Below are positions 8,866 to 17,498 of a DNA stretch of 64,000 bases, one piece after another. The translations under genes and the position numbers were made by a program. The notes under the pieces were generated by a model. That model had not been told where the DNA came from. It made no database searches and worked only from the letters and a program-made list of their open reading frames with translations. This DNA is from an uncultured Parabacteroides sp. (GTDB lineage Bacteria; Bacteroidota; Bacteroidia; Bacteroidales; Tannerellaceae), in contig NZ_CABUOD010000021.1 of the NCBI RefSeq assembly GCF_902493135.1, positions 18,176-82,175 on the forward strand, given 5' to 3'. Numbering within the stretch: the first letter of the stretch is position 1; every line of letters begins with the position of its first letter.

Positions 8866-9950
8866 TCATTCTGACAAGTTTCCTTCTAATTTCTCCAAAT
8901 AAATCTGTATCAGGCGGGGAACTGCATATTTCTCCACATCGCCCGTCGCCACAGGGAGGAAAGATTTCAAGGCATCGCTCTCCCGCTCTATCTCTATCCG
9001 GTAGAAAGCCGCATACAGGATCTGATGGGACAGGACATGTTTCACCCCTTGCAAATCCAGCGAGACATCCAGCCGTCCCGCCCCTTCGAACAGGCGGCGA
9101 AAGGCATCCGTCGCCTGCAACTCCGCAAAATCCATAGCCCTGTCCGTTTCGATAAGCGGAAACTCGTAAAGCCCTTCCCAGATATCTTTTCCTTTCCGGC
9201 GGGACAACCAGGTTTTACCTTTATATATAATGTATAAGTAATGAAAATACCGGTCACGCGTCCTGGTCTTCTTCCGCTTCACCGGAAAGGCTTGCACGTC
9301 GCCTGCCCCGTAAGCCGCACAGCACCCTTTCAGCGGACAGGCTTCGCAATCCGGATTTTGCGGCACGCATTGCAAGGCGCCCAATTCCATCATGGCCTGG
9401 TTGTGCAGTCCGGCATGCCGCGGGTCCATCACCAGACCGGCCAGTTCCGTAAAAGTTTTTTCCCTTTGGGCGTATCGATCGGAGTGCTTACCGCAAACAG
9501 GCGCGAAAGCACCCGGAAGACATTCCCGTCCACGACCGGATACGGCTGGTTCCAGACAAAGGAAACGATAGCCGCCGCCGTATATTCCCCTATCCCTTTC
9601 AAAGAGATCACATCTTTATATTGTTTCGGGAATACCCCGCCGAACCGTTCCATGATATCCTTTGCCGCGGCATGCAGGTTACGGGCGCGGCTGTAATAGC
9701 CGAGGCCTTGCCAATATTTCAACACCTCGTCTTCCTCCGCCGTAGCCAGCGAAGCCACGTCCGGGAACCGTCCGGTAAAGCGGATGAAGTAATCCATTCC
9801 CTGGACAACCCGTGTTTGCTGAAGGATAATCTCGGAAATCCAGATGATATAAGGATCGGAAGATTCGCGCCAAGGCAGCTCTCTCTTATGTTCCCGATAC
9901 CAGTCACGCAACAAACGGCTGATTTCTAATTCGTTTTCTATCTGCGACAT
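8866..9950 (-). pseudogene. mutY: A/G-specific adenine glycosylase MutY, split by a -1-type frameshift
   Basis: Two frames together make one MutY. The N-terminal part (9429-9950, 173 residues) has the catalytic Glu region WISEIILQQTRV, the helix-hairpin-helix LKGIGEYTAAAI and the catalytic Asp in VVDGNVFRV. The C-terminal part (8866-9432) has four cysteines spaced C-X6-C-X2-C-X5-C for the [4Fe-4S] cluster and the MutT-like 8-oxoG recognition domain. The break is at a short A6-C-T4 run near 9455: adding one T there restores KKLFTELAGLVMDP. MutY removes A opposite 8-oxoG, so real loss would give a mutator phenotype. A sequencing error in a homopolymer is equally possible. Confidence 0.85.
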
Positions 9951-10084
9951 ATCGTTCTTTTAAAGCCTTCTCAAGACTTGCAACTAATTGATTACTGCAA
10001 ACATACACAGTTCTAACGAATTGTAAGGAAACTTTTTTCTTAAAATTTGGTTGGCAATTCTTTTTCCACTTAAATAAAAAGCTA

Positions 10085-10092
10085 TATATTTG
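10085..10092 (+). promoter_or_regulatory. -7 promoter box of the HU gene
   Basis: TATATTTG is a perfect match to TAnnTTTG, 51 bp before the HU start codon and followed by an A/T-rich leader. No clear -33 TTTG is visible at the normal 19-21 bp spacing; a T-run occupies that place. Confidence 0.6.
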
Positions 10093-10143
10093 CATTCCAA
10101 AAAATTAATAGGTCCAAATCAATTATTTAATTAATTTATAGAC

Positions 10144-10416
10144 ATGACTAAAGCAGATATTGTTAGCGAAATTTCAAAAAGCACTGGCATCGACAAACAG
10201 ACAGTGCTGAACAGCGTAGAGTCCTTCATGGACATCGTAAAAAGTTCATTGTCTCAGGGCGAAAACGTGTACCTGAGAGGTTTCGGAAGTTTCGTGATTA
10301 AAAAGAGAGCCCAGAAGACAGCTCGTAATATTTCAAAGAATACTACGATCATCATCCCGGAACATAACATTCCGTCATTCAAGCCGGCTAAGACATTCTT
10401 GAACGAAGTAAAGTAA
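10144..10416 (+). CDS. HU/IHF family DNA-binding protein
   Basis: A 90-residue nucleoid protein. The N-terminal helices (MTKADIVSEISKSTGI) and the beta-arm region GENVYLRGFGSFVIKKRAQ followed by ARNISKNTTIIIPEHN are the standard HU fold, including the Pro that intercalates into DNA at the arm tip region and FKPAKTF near the end. It is a dimeric architectural protein that bends DNA. It has its own promoter box at 10085 and is followed at 36 bp by a very small basic ribosomal-type gene. Confidence 0.95.
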   Translation: MTKADIVSEISKSTGIDKQTVLNSVESFMDIVKSSLSQGENVYLRGFGSFVIKKRAQKTARNISKNTTIIIPEHNIPSFKPAKTFLNEVK

Positions 10417-10452
10417 TTTAGTTATTATAGTTTAATTTAAAATTTTAAAACA

Positions 10453-10542
10453 ATGCCTAGCGGAAAGAAAAGAAAAAGACATAAGATGTCTACGCACAAG
10501 CGCAAAAAGAGACTAAAGAAGAATAGACATAAGAAAAAATAA
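10453..10542 (+). CDS. bS22/mS38-like (AURKAIP1/COX24 domain) tiny basic ribosomal protein
   Basis: A 29-residue ORF (ATG 10453, TAA 10540) of almost only Lys, Arg and His, starting MPSGKKRKRHKM and ending RHKKK. The pattern of basic runs around a KM-S/T-x-HKRKKR core is that of the COX24/AURKAIP1 domain, found in mitochondrial mS38 and the small actinobacterial protein bS22, which bind the small ribosomal subunit near h44. I recognise it by pattern and by its place between HU and RNase G, a neighbourhood I associate with Bacteroidales. Because of its size it is easily missed by gene callers. Function as a ribosomal protein is an inference from the family. Confidence 0.8.
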   Translation: MPSGKKRKRHKMSTHKRKKRLKKNRHKKK

Positions 10543-10644
10543 GTCTATTTGAACAACTCTGAAGAACAAACTTAATAAGAGACCTTTTTAAGTTTGTTCT
10601 TTGCGTATTTAATAAGGTCTCGCATTTTAACACCTCTTTTTATA

Positions 10645-12225
10645 GTGATTAGTGAATTAGTAGTGGATGTACAACCCAAAGAGGTATCTATAGCCGTACT
10701 GGAGGATAAGAACCTTGTCGAGCTCCAAAAGGAAGCCCGCAACGTCTCTTTTGCCGTCGGTGATATCTACTTAGGCAAGGTTAAGAAACTGATGCCGGGT
10801 TTGAACGCTGCTTTCATTGATGTAGGTTATAAAAAGGATGCATTTCTTCACTATCAGGACTTAGGTCCTAATTTCAACACCCAGCAGAAGTTCCTCAAGC
10901 AGGCACTGGCGGAAGAGAAGGGAGAGAAAAAACTTCCCGCCCTCTCCAAGCTGCAGCTGCTTCCCGAAATCGAAAAAAACGGAAGTATCAGCGACGTGCT
11001 CAAAGTCGGACAGGAAGTGCTGGTGCAGATCGCCAAAGAGCCGATTTCAACAAAGGGTCCCAGACTGACTTCCGAGCTTTCGTTTGCAGGAAGATACATC
11101 GTGCTGATGCCGTTTGCCGATAAAGTATCGGTTTCCACAAAAATCAAATCGGCCGAAGAACGGGCCCGTCTACGCCAACTCATTCAAAGCATCAAGCCGA
11201 AGAACTTCAGCGTAATCGTACGCACCTCTTCGGAAGGAAAGCGCGTTGCCGAACTCGATCATGAATTGAAGACATTACTGAAACGTTGGGAAGAGAACAT
11301 TCCTAAGATCACCAAAGTAAAAGCTCCTGCGCTCATCTACGAAGAGACGGCAAGGGCAGTGGCTTTGTTGCGCGACATCTTCAACCCCTCTTTTCAGAAC
11401 ATTTATGTGAACGATGCGGACGTATATCACAATATCCGTGATTATGTCAGCCTGATTGCCCCCGGACGGGAAGAGATCGTGCAACGGTACACCGGCGAAC
11501 TTCCCATCTTCGACAACTTTGCAATCACAAAGCAGATCAAGTCCTTATTCGGACGCACCGTCACGTACAAAAGTGGAGCCTATTTGATTATCGAACACAC
11601 GGAAGCCATGCACGTCATCGACGTAAACAGCGGGAACCGCTCCAAAGGCAGTGATGCCCAGGAAAAGACGGCTATCGACGTGAACACGGCAGCGGCAGAC
11701 GAAATCGCCCGCCAATTACGCTTGCGCGATATGGGTGGCATCATCGTAGTCGACTTCATCGATATGGCCGAAGCAGCCAACCGGCAGAAACTGTATGAAC
11801 ACATGCTGAAAGCGATGGCCGGCGACCGGGCAAAACATAATATTTTGCCATTGAGCAAGTTCGGCCTGATGCAGATTACCCGCCAGCGTGTTCGTCCGGC
11901 AATGGATGTCGATACATCCGAAGCCTGCCCGACCTGCTTCGGAACGGGAACCATCAAACCCTCTATCCTGTTTACCGACAGCCTGGAAGGAAAAATCGAC
12001 TGTTTGGTCAACAAACACAATGTGAAGAAATTCGCCCTGCACGTACATCCTTATGTAGCGGCATTTATCAAGAGCGGAAGATTCCCGCTCAGTTGGAAAT
12101 GGAAACTGAAATACTCGATGGGTATTAAAGTGATTCCGAATCAAAGTCTGGGCTTCTTGGAGTATAAATTTATCGACTCCGACAAGAACGAACTGGACAT
12201 GATGGAAGAAAAGGAAATCAAGTAA
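10645..12225 (+). CDS. rng: Ribonuclease G/E family endoribonuclease
   Basis: An endoribonuclease for rRNA maturation and mRNA decay, 526 residues from a GTG start at 10645. This start is preferred to the open frame reaching back to 10594 because family homology begins at SELVVDVQPKEVSIAVLE. An S1 RNA-binding domain comes early (VGDIYLGKVKKLMPG). The RNase E/G catalytic core includes IDVNSGNRSKG and GGIIVVDFIDM, whose Asp residues bind the metal. The Zn-link motif CPTCFGTG lies near the C-terminus. It has the short RNase G architecture, without the long degradosome scaffold tail of RNase E. It is separated from the 29-residue gene by 102 bp and is followed by a terminator. Confidence 0.95.
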   Translation: MISELVVDVQPKEVSIAVLEDKNLVELQKEARNVSFAVGDIYLGKVKKLMPGLNAAFIDVGYKKDAFLHYQDLGPNFNTQQKFLKQALAEEKGEKKLPALSKLQLLPEIEKNGSISDVLKVGQEVLVQIAKEPISTKGPRLTSELSFAGRYIVLMPFADKVSVSTKIKSAEERARLRQLIQSIKPKNFSVIVRTSSEGKRVAELDHELKTLLKRWEENIPKITKVKAPALIYEETARAVALLRDIFNPSFQNIYVNDADVYHNIRDYVSLIAPGREEIVQRYTGELPIFDNFAITKQIKSLFGRTVTYKSGAYLIIEHTEAMHVIDVNSGNRSKGSDAQEKTAIDVNTAAADEIARQLRLRDMGGIIVVDFIDMAEAANRQKLYEHMLKAMAGDRAKHNILPLSKFGLMQITRQRVRPAMDVDTSEACPTCFGTGTIKPSILFTDSLEGKIDCLVNKHNVKKFALHVHPYVAAFIKSGRFPLSWKWKLKYSMGIKVIPNQSLGFLEYKFIDSDKNELDMMEEKEIK

Positions 12226-12230
12226 CTGAA

Positions 12231-12266
12231 AATCCCCGGAGCGGTTAAAGCCTTCGGGGATTTTTT
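12231..12266. terminator. Intrinsic terminator between rng and the ECF sigma gene
   Basis: The stem AATCCCCG (12231-12238) pairs with CGGGGATT (12255-12262), with GC pairing continued inside, followed by a T-run to 12266. It lies between two convergent genes and could serve rng; on the other strand an A-run precedes the stem, so it may act in both directions. Confidence 0.85.
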
Positions 12267-12283
12267 CAGCCATATCCGAAAAG

Positions 12284-12865
12284 CTAAAACAAAAGGAGTA
12301 TAAAGCCTTTCATCTGCTTGTATTGCCTGTTCACATACTCGGCAATTCGCTGATAGGCCTTTGCAATGTGAATGTTGACGGTCTTCTCGCTAATCCCCAA
12401 GACATCCGCTATTTCCCGGTTTTTCAATTTATCGGACAGGACAAGACGAAACACTTCCTTGCACTTCGGAGGCAACGAATCGATCGCCTGCTGGACCAAA
12501 ACCTGATATTCTTCATCCAACAGACTTTTTTCAGGTGAATCCGAATCTGGTATCAACTCTATTTCATATAAAGAATATGAATCTTTCTCCTGCACATATC
12601 CCCTTCTTATATAATGTAATGCCTGATTCTTGACGGACACATAGAGGTAATGTTCCGGTTCTTTTACATGCGAAAGCGTTTCCCGCTTCTGCCAAATAAC
12701 CGTAAAAACATCCAGGACGGCTTCTTCCGCCAATTCACGAGAGTTCAAATAATAATAAGCAAGATGGAACAAACGCCGGGAATAGGTTTCAAAAAATACC
12801 CGGAACGCTGTTTCATCCCCTTTCACCATTTTTTCAAAAAGAGATATGGTACTCTCTTTTTCCAT
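12284..12865 (-). CDS. ECF RNA polymerase sigma factor (FecI-like)
   Basis: A 193-residue extracytoplasmic-function sigma factor. Region 2 spans ETAFRVFFETYSRRLFHLAYY through the DVFTVIWQKRE segment, and region 4 is LPPKCKEVFRLVLSDKLKNREIA with the helix-turn-helix ISEKTVNIHIAKA. It is of the Bacteroides sigma-70 family that pairs with FecR anti-sigma factors. Unusually for this class, it faces away from its partner fecR at 13106 instead of preceding it in the same operon. By analogy with FecIRA it should transcribe the downstream susCD genes when signalled. Confidence 0.93.
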   Translation of the reverse strand: MEKESTISLFEKMVKGDETAFRVFFETYSRRLFHLAYYYLNSRELAEEAVLDVFTVIWQKRETLSHVKEPEHYLYVSVKNQALHYIRRGYVQEKDSYSLYEIELIPDSDSPEKSLLDEEYQVLVQQAIDSLPPKCKEVFRLVLSDKLKNREIADVLGISEKTVNIHIAKAYQRIAEYVNRQYKQMKGFILLLF

Positions 12866-12942
12866 CTCTTAGATATAGTCCTTTTACGATATAATAATAA
12901 TCGGTAAATGTAGCTAAAATTATTCAATCGGACAAGTCCGTT

Positions 12943-13008
12943 CCCGTAACCCTATTCTTTAGCCCCCGTAACCAATAGGGTTAGGAGGCGTAATGCATAG
13001 GGTTATGC
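12943..13008. repeat. Three tandem 22-bp imperfect repeats, copy A
   Basis: The word CGTA occurs at 12945, 12967 and 12989, exactly 22 bp apart. Each is followed by related text of the form ACCnATAG then TTAG. A second array with the same three-unit, 22-bp architecture lies at 33932-33997. The period equals two helical turns, which would place the units on one face of the DNA. This copy lies in the divergent gap between the ECF sigma and fecR genes. Confidence 0.7.
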
Positions 13009-13105
13009 AAAGGAGGTCGTTTTCTGCTAAAATATTTTTTTTGCATTCCGGATAGGAGTTTTTTGCTTCACCTGTCATCTCTATTCACAAAGCAACCGGA
13101 ATAAG

Positions 13106-13993
13106 ATGGAAAATGAACAAAACAACAAAGAACTCGAATCATTGACAAAGCGCATACGCTTCAAGTCCTTGCCATTTGATGAAAAGCGGATGTCCGAACG
13201 TCTGGCGGAAAGAATCCGACGGCCTGTCGTCATTTCTTATGCCGGTAAAGGGAACCCCGCATGGAAATACCTGTCCATAGCGGCTTCCATCGCCCTCCTG
13301 TTGGTTACAAGCATCATCCTGATCGACAAGGAGCCGGAACAGGAACTCGTCTATTATGAAACGACAGCCGTCCCCGATGCAAAAACAAAAATCACATTGC
13401 CGGACAGCAGTGTCGTCTGGTTGAATGCAAATGCCTGCCTGCGCTATCCGAGGGAGTTCAGCAAACAGATCCGGCAGGTCGAAATAAAGGGAGAAGCATT
13501 CTTTGAAGTCCGTAAAGACGAGAAGAAACCTTTCATCGTCCAAACCGACGGTATCGGCATACGAGTATTAGGAACCACATTCAATGTCGACGCGGAACCG
13601 GAGAAAACCGCGGTTACTCTCATCACCGGGAAAATCGGGTTGTACAAAAACACGAATCAATCCCAAACGGCAGACCAAATACTGTCACCCGGCGAGCGGG
13701 CAGTCTTCTACAAGCCAGACAACACACTGGAAGTTTCGACCATACGCCCGGAAAGCACGACCTCTTGGATCACGGGCAAATTCATGTTCAGGGACAGTCC
13801 CTTGGAAGAGATCATGCAGGAGCTGCAACGGGCTTTCCATGTCAAAATATACATCGAAGACGAAGAATTGGCCCGACAGACGTTCAATGCCGATTTCACC
13901 GCAAAGGAGACCTTGGATGAAATACTATCCATCCTGCAGATATCCGCCCGCTACAAAATAGAGAAACAGAGAGGAGAAATATTCTTAAAGTAA
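13106..13993 (+). CDS. FecR family anti-sigma factor
   Basis: An inner-membrane signal transducer of 295 residues. The short cytoplasmic N-terminal region is followed by one membrane segment (WKYLSIAASIALLLVTSIIL, about residues 54-73) and the periplasmic FecR domain (TKITLPDSSVVWLNANACL, VEIKGEAFFEVRKDEKKPF). The C-terminal DUF4974-type domain (FMFRDSPLEEIMQEL) contacts the receptor. It passes a ligand-occupied signal from the STN domain of the following SusC protein to the divergent ECF sigma factor. Confidence 0.93.
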   Translation: MENEQNNKELESLTKRIRFKSLPFDEKRMSERLAERIRRPVVISYAGKGNPAWKYLSIAASIALLLVTSIILIDKEPEQELVYYETTAVPDAKTKITLPDSSVVWLNANACLRYPREFSKQIRQVEIKGEAFFEVRKDEKKPFIVQTDGIGIRVLGTTFNVDAEPEKTAVTLITGKIGLYKNTNQSQTADQILSPGERAVFYKPDNTLEVSTIRPESTTSWITGKFMFRDSPLEEIMQELQRAFHVKIYIEDEELARQTFNADFTAKETLDEILSILQISARYKIEKQRGEIFLK

Positions 13994-14168
13994 ATACATT
14001 GTCAAACCACAAAAAGACAGAATTATGAACAGTACATGATAAACAAATACAGTCCGTATCGGATATACGGACAAAAAGAATTGGGAATGTTGCGACCATT
14101 CCCAAATTCCAATTGTTAACCGGCAGGGAGCAACCTGCCAAGTACAAAAAATTAATATCTACAAAATT

Positions 14169-17100
14169 ATGCATAAAAATTCATTAACCGGGCAAAATCA
14201 TAAAGATTTTGCTCTGAATCGGTTCGTCTGTATATCAGCCCTCTACTTATTTCTGCTCTTTACAGGCACATCAACCCTGAATGCCCAAAACGCAAAGCTC
14301 TCCTTGCACAAAGAAAACGCGACATTCGAAGAGGTATTTAAAGAAATAGAAGCAAAAACAGGCTACAAATTCGTTTATAGCACCTCCGATATCGACAAAA
14401 ACGAAAGGGTCTCCATCCAAGAGACCGATCAAAGCTTGAACGAGGTGCTGCGGAACCTGTTCCGCAGCAAAAGAAATATTTCTTTTCGCATATCCAATAA
14501 GCACATCGCCCTGTTCCTGGCACAAATGAAAAAGATTTCCGGAACGGTCATCGACACACAAAAAGAACCGGTCATCGGCGCCAACGTCCTCATAAAAGGA
14601 ACAGCGACAGGAACAATCACCGATATCAACGGCCAATTCAACCTGGAAGCTGCCGAAGGCGACATCCTGCAAGTTTCTTTTATCGGATACAGCACGCAGG
14701 AGGTGGCAGTCAACAAAAATCAAGTGTTCAACATCACCCTGGCCGACGATGCCGAAATGATCGACGAAGTCGTCGTTACGGCCTTAGGCATCAAACGGGA
14801 ACAAAAAGCATTGGGATATGCCGTTCAGGAAGTGAAAAACGACCAGCTGACCGTTGCCAAAGGTTCGGACGTCGCTACCTCATTGACGGGTAAAATTGCA
14901 GGCCTGAATATCAAGAACAGTACGGAATTTGCAGCCTCCCCGACCATCACGTTGCGCGGGAGCACGCCTTTGCTGGTGGTCGACGGAATCCCCCACTACA
15001 ATGTCAACCTGTCGGATATCCCGGCTGACGATATCGAATCCATCAGTGTCCTGAAAGGTTCCACGGCATCGGCCCTTTACGGTTCGAGAGGCGGTGACGG
15101 AGCCATCATGGTCACGACTAAAAAGGCACAGAAAGACGGATTGGACATCTCCGTAAACTCCAACACGATGTTCCACGCCGGTTTCCTGAAGTTGCCCGAA
15201 GTGCAAAATTCATACAGTTCGGGAGGAAGCGGGAAATATGCACCCGGCGATTATGTATGGGGAGACAAGCTGGACATCGGGCGCACCGCCAGCCAGTACA
15301 ACCCGCTCACATACGAATGGGAAGAGATGCCGTTGACATCCAAGGGCAAGGATAACTTCAAGAACTTCCTCGAACAGGCATTGGTGACCAACAACAATAT
15401 CAGCATCTCCCAAAAAGGCGAATACGGGAGCGTACGCGCATCGCTGAACCATATCTACAACAAAGGACAGTATCCGAACTCCAGACAACAGAAACTGACT
15501 TTCTCCGTCGGAGGCGCGATGGATTACAAAAAGTTCCATCTGAAAGCCGACATCGCATACAACAAGAATATCTTTTCCAATAACTACGGAACCGGCTACG
15601 GCATGGGTAGTTACATGTATAACCTGCTCATCTGGACCGGTGCGGAATATGATCTTAGGGAATACCGCAATTATTGGCGGGCCGGAAAAGAACAGGAAGA
15701 GCAGAACTGGATGGACGACTGGTGGTACGACAACCCCTACTTCCTTGCAAACGAACGGACGAACCAGCGCCATCAGGACCTGACAAACGGAAGCCTGGAC
15801 ATGAGTCTGGACGTGACGGACTGGCTGAAACTGGTCATGCGTGTCGGAGGCGATGCTTTCAGGAACCAGTTTACGTTGAAAGAACCGATCAGTACCCGCG
15901 GCAACAGAAAGGGAGGATTCCGCCTGTCCAACTATTCGGGCTACAGTACGACCGACGACATCATGTTGCTGGCAAACAAAAAGTTCGGTGACTTCGCCGT
16001 CGACGGCTTCCTGGGCGGTTCCATCTATTTCAGGGAGAACGATTACCAGAGTTCATCCACGAGCAACGGTTTGAACATGCCGGGATTCTTTTCACTGAAC
16101 GCGTCGGTCGATCCGGCGAGCACCTCTTCGTCTGTCACGAAAGAACAGATCAACAGCTTATACGGGAAAGTCGGATTGTCATGGAAAAGCGCGGTCTTCG
16201 TGGAAGTCACCGGACGTAACGACTGGGCATCCACGCTGGCGAAGTCCGAACGGTCTTATTTCTATCCTTCGGTATCCGGCAGCGTGGTCATTTCCGAACT
16301 GCTCCAGCTTCCTGAAATCCTGAATTTCTGGAAAGTAAGAGGCTCATGGACACAGACCAAATTCCCGACAGGGGTTTATGACATCAACTCGACATACAGT
16401 GTTTCCCGTAACTATTGGGGTAACATGACAGCCGCCTTCTATCCTTCTACCATTCGTGACGTATCATTGCGCCCACGTGCTTCCCGCTCATACGAGATCG
16501 GAACGGAACTGTATTTCTTCAAAAACCGTCTGAAGTTCGACTTGGCCTACTATCACAAGATCATGTACGACTTGCAACGTTATGTCGATATGAGCTACGC
16601 CAGCGGTTTCTCCAACACGCTGATCAACTACGGCGAAGAACAGTTGAGCCGCGGTGTCGAATTTACGATCAGCGGCGATGTCATCAAACAAAAGGACTTC
16701 ACCTGGACCTCTTCGTTCAACTGGGCGGCCGACAGATACTATTACTCCAAGATCGATGAACAATACTCCACTCAAAAACCCTGGGTCGCACCCGGAAAGA
16801 CCTGGCACTGGTTGGAAATGTACGATTGGGAAAAGGCTCCCGACGGGCAACTGATCCTTTACAACGGCATGCCGAAAAAAAGCGCCTATCCGACTTACGC
16901 AGGCACCTACAACCCGAAATGGATCTGGGGCTGGTCGAATACGTTCAGCTATAAAGACTTCACATTGAGCTTCTCGTTCGACGGCCGTGTCGGTGGCCAC
17001 ATGTTCGACTACATGAGTTCACGCCTGTGGCATTCGGGCCGCCATATAGACTCGGACAACGATTTCCGGTTTGACGAAGTCGTAAACGGAAACCACAAAG

Positions 17101-17486
17101 GGTACATCGCCGAAGGCGTAAAGGTCGTATCGGGAGATGTGAAATATGATTCAGACGGTAATATTCTGGAAGACACCCGTGTATTCGTTCCGAACGATGT
17201 AGCTGTTTCCTACGAAACCTATATGCGTTCTTATAACGGCAGCGAACAAAAATCCAATTTCTTGAAAAGCAAGACATTCTTCAAGCTGAGAGAGTTGTCT
17301 TTATCTTACCGGTTACCGAAAAAGTATTGCACAAACATCGTGAAAGGTGCTGAAATAGCTCTTGTCGGACAGAACTTGCTGATCTGGACAAAGGATTTCA
17401 AGTTCTCCGACCCCGATGTGGACACGGAAAATATCAACTCTCCCTCTATCCGTTACGTAGGTGTTAATTTGAAGTTTAATTTCTAA
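14169..17486 (+). CDS. SusC/RagA-type TonB-linked outer-membrane protein with STN signalling domain
   Basis: A 1105-residue outer-membrane beta-barrel importer. After a signal peptide ending near TSTLNAQ, an STN domain covers about residues 40-115 (LSLHKENATFEEVFKEIEAK). A carboxypeptidase-regulatory-like domain (ISGTVIDTQKEPVIGANVLI) and the TonB-dependent plug (VVVTALGIKREQKALGYAV) follow, then the barrel ending in an aromatic residue (NLKFNF). The STN domain marks it as a FecA-type transducer able to signal to FecR. The ligand is unknown. With the SusD-like partner 12 bp downstream it forms the importer. Confidence 0.95.
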   Translation: MHKNSLTGQNHKDFALNRFVCISALYLFLLFTGTSTLNAQNAKLSLHKENATFEEVFKEIEAKTGYKFVYSTSDIDKNERVSIQETDQSLNEVLRNLFRSKRNISFRISNKHIALFLAQMKKISGTVIDTQKEPVIGANVLIKGTATGTITDINGQFNLEAAEGDILQVSFIGYSTQEVAVNKNQVFNITLADDAEMIDEVVVTALGIKREQKALGYAVQEVKNDQLTVAKGSDVATSLTGKIAGLNIKNSTEFAASPTITLRGSTPLLVVDGIPHYNVNLSDIPADDIESISVLKGSTASALYGSRGGDGAIMVTTKKAQKDGLDISVNSNTMFHAGFLKLPEVQNSYSSGGSGKYAPGDYVWGDKLDIGRTASQYNPLTYEWEEMPLTSKGKDNFKNFLEQALVTNNNISISQKGEYGSVRASLNHIYNKGQYPNSRQQKLTFSVGGAMDYKKFHLKADIAYNKNIFSNNYGTGYGMGSYMYNLLIWTGAEYDLREYRNYWRAGKEQEEQNWMDDWWYDNPYFLANERTNQRHQDLTNGSLDMSLDVTDWLKLVMRVGGDAFRNQFTLKEPISTRGNRKGGFRLSNYSGYSTTDDIMLLANKKFGDFAVDGFLGGSIYFRENDYQSSSTSNGLNMPGFFSLNASVDPASTSSSVTKEQINSLYGKVGLSWKSAVFVEVTGRNDWASTLAKSERSYFYPSVSGSVVISELLQLPEILNFWKVRGSWTQTKFPTGVYDINSTYSVSRNYWGNMTAAFYPSTIRDVSLRPRASRSYEIGTELYFFKNRLKFDLAYYHKIMYDLQRYVDMSYASGFSNTLINYGEEQLSRGVEFTISGDVIKQKDFTWTSSFNWAADRYYYSKIDEQYSTQKPWVAPGKTWHWLEMYDWEKAPDGQLILYNGMPKKSAYPTYAGTYNPKWIWGWSNTFSYKDFTLSFSFDGRVGGHMFDYMSSRLWHSGRHIDSDNDFRFDEVVNGNHKGYIAEGVKVVSGDVKYDSDGNILEDTRVFVPNDVAVSYETYMRSYNGSEQKSNFLKSKTFFKLRELSLSYRLPKKYCTNIVKGAEIALVGQNLLIWTKDFKFSDPDVDTENINSPSIRYVGVNLKFNF

Positions 17487-17498
17487 AATAAATAGGAT

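Noticed and set aside
9440..9470. Programmed -1 ribosomal frameshift in mutY
   Set aside because: The A6-C run is not in the phase needed for an X XXY YYZ heptamer, no obvious stimulatory pseudoknot is seen, and MutY is not known to use frameshifting.
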